From NCBI GenBank assembly GCA_016302525.1, contig JAEDNJ010000015.1, positions 1-16,146 of the forward strand: a stretch of DNA of 16,146 bases, written 5' to 3'. The stretch is from Phascolarctobacterium sp. (GTDB lineage: Bacteria > Bacillota > Negativicutes > Acidaminococcales > Acidaminococcaceae). Of the stretch, positions 13,216 through 16,146 are shown piece by piece. The translations under genes were made by a program, and so were the position numbers. Under the pieces are notes generated by a model. That model was given only the letters and a program-made list of their open reading frames with translations, was not told the origin of the DNA and ran no database searches. Every line of letters begins with the position of its first letter. The first letter of the stretch is position 1.

Positions 13216-15171
13216 TTATTTTACGCGACTGCCAGAAGCCATGTCCGGAGCATCAGCCAGCACCAGCTTGCCCTGGCTATCAGAAGCAGCCAGAATCATG
13301 CCTCTGGACTCAACGCCAAACAATGTAGCAGGAGCCAGGTTAGCAATGACTATGACATTACGACCCACCAGTTCCTCAGCTGTATAGTGCATAGCAATGC
13401 CGCTGACAACGGTGCGTACCTCGTCCCCAATTTCCACCTGCAGCTTGAGCAGCTTTTTAGACTTCTTTACCTTTTCTGCAGCCACAACCTTGCCTACACG
13501 CAGGTCCAGCTTTTCAAAGTCAGCCATAGTGCATTCCGGCTTAATAGGCTCCATAGCGGGCTTTTCCGGTTCTGGTGCAGGTGCAGGAGCAGCCACCTGC
13601 GGCACATACTTCTTGCCACCAATCACAGTGCAGCCGTCCTTATCAATCTCGATACGCGGATAGAGAGGCTCGCCCTTAGCAACCTTGGTGCCATTAGCTA
13701 AGCCACCCCAAACAGCTTCCTTAAGCAGGAATTGCGCAGGCACCTCTAAGCCCAGCTGAGCGTAAATCTTGGGGCTGGCAGTGGTGATGAAGGGGCTAAC
13801 TAAAATAGCCACATTGCGCAGGGTTTCTGCCAAGTTATACATAACAGTCTTCAAGCGGTCTGCCTTAGTCTCATCCTTAGCCAAAATCCAGGGAGCAGTC
13901 TCATCAATATATTTATTAGCGCGGCTGATTAAGCCCCAAACAGACTTAATCGCAGCATTAATTTCCATGTTATCCATTTGCTTAGTGAAATCAGCAACAG
14001 TGCTAGCCACTAAAGCCTTCAATTCATCATCAATAGGCTCGCTAGCGCCCATATCAGCAACGATACCGCCATGATATTTTTCAATCATGCTTACAGTGCG
14101 GTGCAGCAGATTGCCCAGATCGTTAGCTAAATCTGCATTGGTACGGGTAATGAGGGCATCACGAGAGAAGTTGCCATCAGAGCCGAGATTAATTTCACGC
14201 AGCAGGAAATAACGAATAGCGTCAGCGCCAAACTCGTCAATTAAAGCCAGCGGGTCAATAACATTGCCCTTAGACTTAGACATCTTATCGCCGTCTACTA
14301 CCAGCCAGCCATGACCATAAACCTTCTTAGGAATCTCTACACCCATAGCGTGCAGCATGATGGGCCAAATAATAGTATGGAAGCGGACAATTTCCTTACC
14401 TACTAAGTGCAGGCTTGCCGGCCAGAATTTATTGAACATAGCCTCGTCGGTGCCATACTTAATGCCGGTCAGATAGTTCAGCAGAGCGTCGAACCAAACA
14501 TAAACAACGTGCTTTTGGTCAAAGGGCACAGGAATACCCCAGTCAAAGGTAGTACGGGTAATGCACAAATCCTCTAAGCCTTGTTTAACGAAATTAATCA
14601 TTTCGTTACGGCGGCTGGCAGGTTGGATGAAATCAGGATTCTTGTCAATGAAATCCATCCACCAGTCAGCATACTTGGACATCTCAAAGAAATAGCTTTC
14701 CTCCTGCATTTTCTCAACAGGACGGCCACAGTCAGGGCATTTGCCATCTACTAATTGGCGTTCCAGCCAATAGGATTCACAAGGAACGCAATAAAGGCCC
14801 TCATAGTTCTTTTTGTAGATGTCGCCCTTCTCGTAAATCTTGGTCAGGGTGTCTTGCACAACCTTATGGTGGCGCTCCTGGCTGGTACGGATAAAATCGT
14901 TATTAGAAATGTTCAGCTCCTTCCACAGCAGCTGAAAGTTAGCAATAATTTCATCAACATATTGCAGAGGGGTAACGCCCTTCTCGGCAGCCTTGCGTTG
15001 AATTTTTAAGCCATGCTCATCACTGCCAGTGAGGAAGAAAACCTCCTCGCCCTTAATGCGGTGATAGCGCGCTAAAGCATCGGCAACAGTGGTACAATAA
15101 GCATGCCCAATGTGCAGCTTATCACTAGGATAGTAAATGGGGGTTGTAATATAATAGGTATTTTTATCCAT
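13216..15171 (-). CDS. metG: Methionyl-tRNA synthetase with C-terminal tRNA-binding domain
   Basis: Charges tRNA-Met with methionine. The 651-residue product shows the class I signatures HIGH (20-23) and KMSKS (296-300), and a zinc knuckle C128-x2-C131 / C145-x2-C148. The anticodon-binding helical domain follows to about residue 520. An Ala/Pro-rich linker (AAPAPAPEPEKP) then joins a C-terminal EMAPII/Trbp111-type tRNA-binding OB fold (about 547-651, MADFEKLDLRVGKVVAAEKV), a common bacterial arrangement that also dimerises the enzyme. I chose ATG 15171 because AAGGAG lies 9 nt upstream and the MDKNTYYITTPIYY start aligns with the family; a longer reading would run into rsmI. It starts 1 nt after the rsmI stop, and its ribosome binding site is inside rsmI. 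No T-box leader is possible here. Confidence 0.97.
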   Translation of the reverse strand: MDKNTYYITTPIYYPSDKLHIGHAYCTTVADALARYHRIKGEEVFFLTGSDEHGLKIQRKAAEKGVTPLQYVDEIIANFQLLWKELNISNNDFIRTSQERHHKVVQDTLTKIYEKGDIYKKNYEGLYCVPCESYWLERQLVDGKCPDCGRPVEKMQEESYFFEMSKYADWWMDFIDKNPDFIQPASRRNEMINFVKQGLEDLCITRTTFDWGIPVPFDQKHVVYVWFDALLNYLTGIKYGTDEAMFNKFWPASLHLVGKEIVRFHTIIWPIMLHAMGVEIPKKVYGHGWLVVDGDKMSKSKGNVIDPLALIDEFGADAIRYFLLREINLGSDGNFSRDALITRTNADLANDLGNLLHRTVSMIEKYHGGIVADMGASEPIDDELKALVASTVADFTKQMDNMEINAAIKSVWGLISRANKYIDETAPWILAKDETKADRLKTVMYNLAETLRNVAILVSPFITTASPKIYAQLGLEVPAQFLLKEAVWGGLANGTKVAKGEPLYPRIEIDKDGCTVIGGKKYVPQVAAPAPAPEPEKPAMEPIKPECTMADFEKLDLRVGKVVAAEKVKKSKKLLKLQVEIGDEVRTVVSGIAMHYTAEELVGRNVIVIANLAPATLFGVESRGMILAASDSQGKLVLADAPDMASGSRVK

Positions 15172-15172
15172 C

Positions 15173-16027
15173 TTAAGTCTCTCCTTCATCTTCTTGCAAT
15201 AATTGATTATATAATTCCCGCTTAGGGATTCTATGCTTTTTGGCAATCTGCTGGAGGGCAGCCTTCTTGTCCATGCCTTCGGCTATGAGCCGCTTGACCT
15301 CTTCCAAGGGGTCCAGCTCTGCCTCTAGCTCAGGCTGAGCCTCTGTACCCTGCCCAATGATCAGGCAGAACTCACCGCGAGCTCCCTGCTCCTTTAGCCA
15401 GTCTAGGCAGGAGGCCACAGTACCGCGATAAAACTCCTCGTGTAGCTTAGTGAGCTCTCTTGCGGCACACATGGGCCTATCGCCCCAGCTTTCTAAGATA
15501 TCCTCTAGGACCTCCTCTATGCGATGAGGTGCCTCGTAAAGAATCATGGTCGCTGGAATATATTTCCACTTGTCTAGCTGCTCTCTTCTATTGCGCCTGC
15601 TCTTAGGCAAAAAGCCGCCAAAAAAGAAGGGATAGGCAGGCAAGCCAGAAGCTATCAGCGCACAGAGAGCTGCGTTTGCCCCAGGCACAGGTACAACTCT
15701 TATGCCTGCAGCAATAGCCTCCTTCGCCAAAGCCTCACCTGGGTCGGCTATGCCGGGAAAACCAGCATCACTCACCAAGGCCACATTCTTGCCGGCTAAG
15801 AGCTGCTCTAAAAGATAGGCTCCTTGCTTTTCCTTGCTGTGCTCGTCGTAGCGCACCAAATGCCCCTTAATGCCAAAGTGATTCAGAAGCTGCAGGGTAT
15901 GGCGAGTGTCCTCGGCAGCAATTAAATCTGCCTCCGCCAGCATTCTTTGCGCCCTCGGCGTCATATCCTCAAGATTACCGATGGGCGTAGCGCACAGGTA
16001 AAGTGTTCCGTATGAAATTTGTTCCAT
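15173..16027 (-). CDS. rsmI: 16S rRNA (cytidine-1402-2'-O)-methyltransferase
   Basis: A SAM-dependent tetrapyrrole-methylase-fold enzyme that 2'-O-methylates C1402 in the 16S rRNA P site. The 284 residues fit the family. Family blocks are LYLCATPIGNLEDMTPRA (N-terminus), EDTRHTLQLLNHFGI, VSDAGFPGIADPGE (SAM/loop), and VPVPGANAALCALIASGLP. A C-terminal helical segment (about 240-280, VKRLIAEGMDKKAALQQIAKK) resembles the small DNA/RNA-binding extension often seen in RsmI. The ATG at 16027 follows GGGAGG by 13 nt, a rather long spacing, but no in-frame ATG, GTG or TTG is nearer. It heads the operon with metG, and a promoter lies at 16109-16137. Confidence 0.96.
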   Translation of the reverse strand: MEQISYGTLYLCATPIGNLEDMTPRAQRMLAEADLIAAEDTRHTLQLLNHFGIKGHLVRYDEHSKEKQGAYLLEQLLAGKNVALVSDAGFPGIADPGEALAKEAIAAGIRVVPVPGANAALCALIASGLPAYPFFFGGFLPKSRRNRREQLDKWKYIPATMILYEAPHRIEEVLEDILESWGDRPMCAARELTKLHEEFYRGTVASCLDWLKEQGARGEFCLIIGQGTEAQPELEAELDPLEEVKRLIAEGMDKKAALQQIAKKHRIPKRELYNQLLQEDEGET

Positions 16028-16108
16028 AAGTGTGGCTTCGCCTCCCTCGGCAGCACTAGGCTAACGCAAAAATAATGTATAATAGGTAAACTTCTCCATA
16101 ATGAAGTA

Positions 16109-16137
16109 ATTTTATCACACTTTGCAAGATAGGTAAA
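16109..16137 (-). promoter_or_regulatory. Promoter of rsmI-metG
   Basis: On the minus strand TTTACC (16132-16137) and TAAAAT (16109-16114) are 17 bp apart, with a TGA extension (TGTGATAAAATTA). The -35 matches 4 of 6 and the -10 matches 5 of 6. The leader to the rsmI ATG is about 75 nt. ATAGGTAAA occurs twice nearby (16082-16090 and 16129-16137), the second overlapping the -35. Confidence 0.6.
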
Positions 16138-16146
16138 GAGGAAATA

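Noticed and set aside
15172..15246. Longer metG start and a T-box leader
   Set aside because: The extension overlaps rsmI coding sequence and lacks a ribosome binding site. Only 1 nt separates the two genes, so no leader RNA fits.

Overview
The window is a compact housekeeping stretch of a low-to-medium GC Firmicute-type genome. All sixteen protein genes that I can support lie on the minus strand, so transcription runs from right to left. The gene order rpmE - DUF1385 - prfA - prmC - Sua5/ywlC - rpiB - ywlG - glyA - comEB is typical of Clostridia and Negativicutes. Together with strong GGAGG ribosome binding sites and protein sequences that look Negativicutes-like, this suggests a gut-type anaerobe, perhaps near Phascolarctobacterium or Acidaminococcus. 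The lineage is an inference from memory of gene order and sequence flavour, not from a search.

From the right end: a promoter at about 16109-16137 drives rsmI and metG, which are 1 nt apart. A hairpin follows metG, then comes the tightly overlapping trio tatD - polysaccharide deacetylase - pth, joined by two ATGA overlaps. A repeat-rich 289-bp gap (10543-10831) ends that block and carries a terminator-like palindrome. Next come an iron-containing alcohol dehydrogenase and a DUF815 AAA+ ATPase, 19 bp apart, which look like an accessory pair set among translation genes.

rpmE (ribosomal protein L31) has its own promoter and a good terminator, so it is probably a single-gene unit. After a 324-bp AT-rich gap, DUF1385 - prfA - prmC - ywlC forms a translation and tRNA-modification block. 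It holds RF1, the methyltransferase that modifies the RF1 GGQ glutamine, and the t6A-pathway threonylcarbamoyl-AMP synthase. A new promoter then drives rpiB - ywlG - glyA - comEB, covering pentose phosphate, an uncharacterised family, one-carbon supply and dCMP deamination. That unit closes with a rho-independent terminator at 144-176. A plus-strand terminator at 5-57 marks a probable convergent transcript entering from the left edge.

I see no mobile element, CRISPR array, phage gene, rRNA or tRNA, and no convincing new multi-gene system. The best leads are modest. Three promoters share a 13-nt extended -10 motif. Inverted repeats sit at or near two promoters. The pth-ADH gap carries a 42-bp-period repeat. 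Two conserved but uncharacterised families (DUF1385, UPF0340/YwlG) and the ADH-DUF815 pair are also worth a look. Several start codons were reassigned from ribosome binding sites: rpmE, metG, ywlC, prfA, rpiB and a TTG start for tatD.
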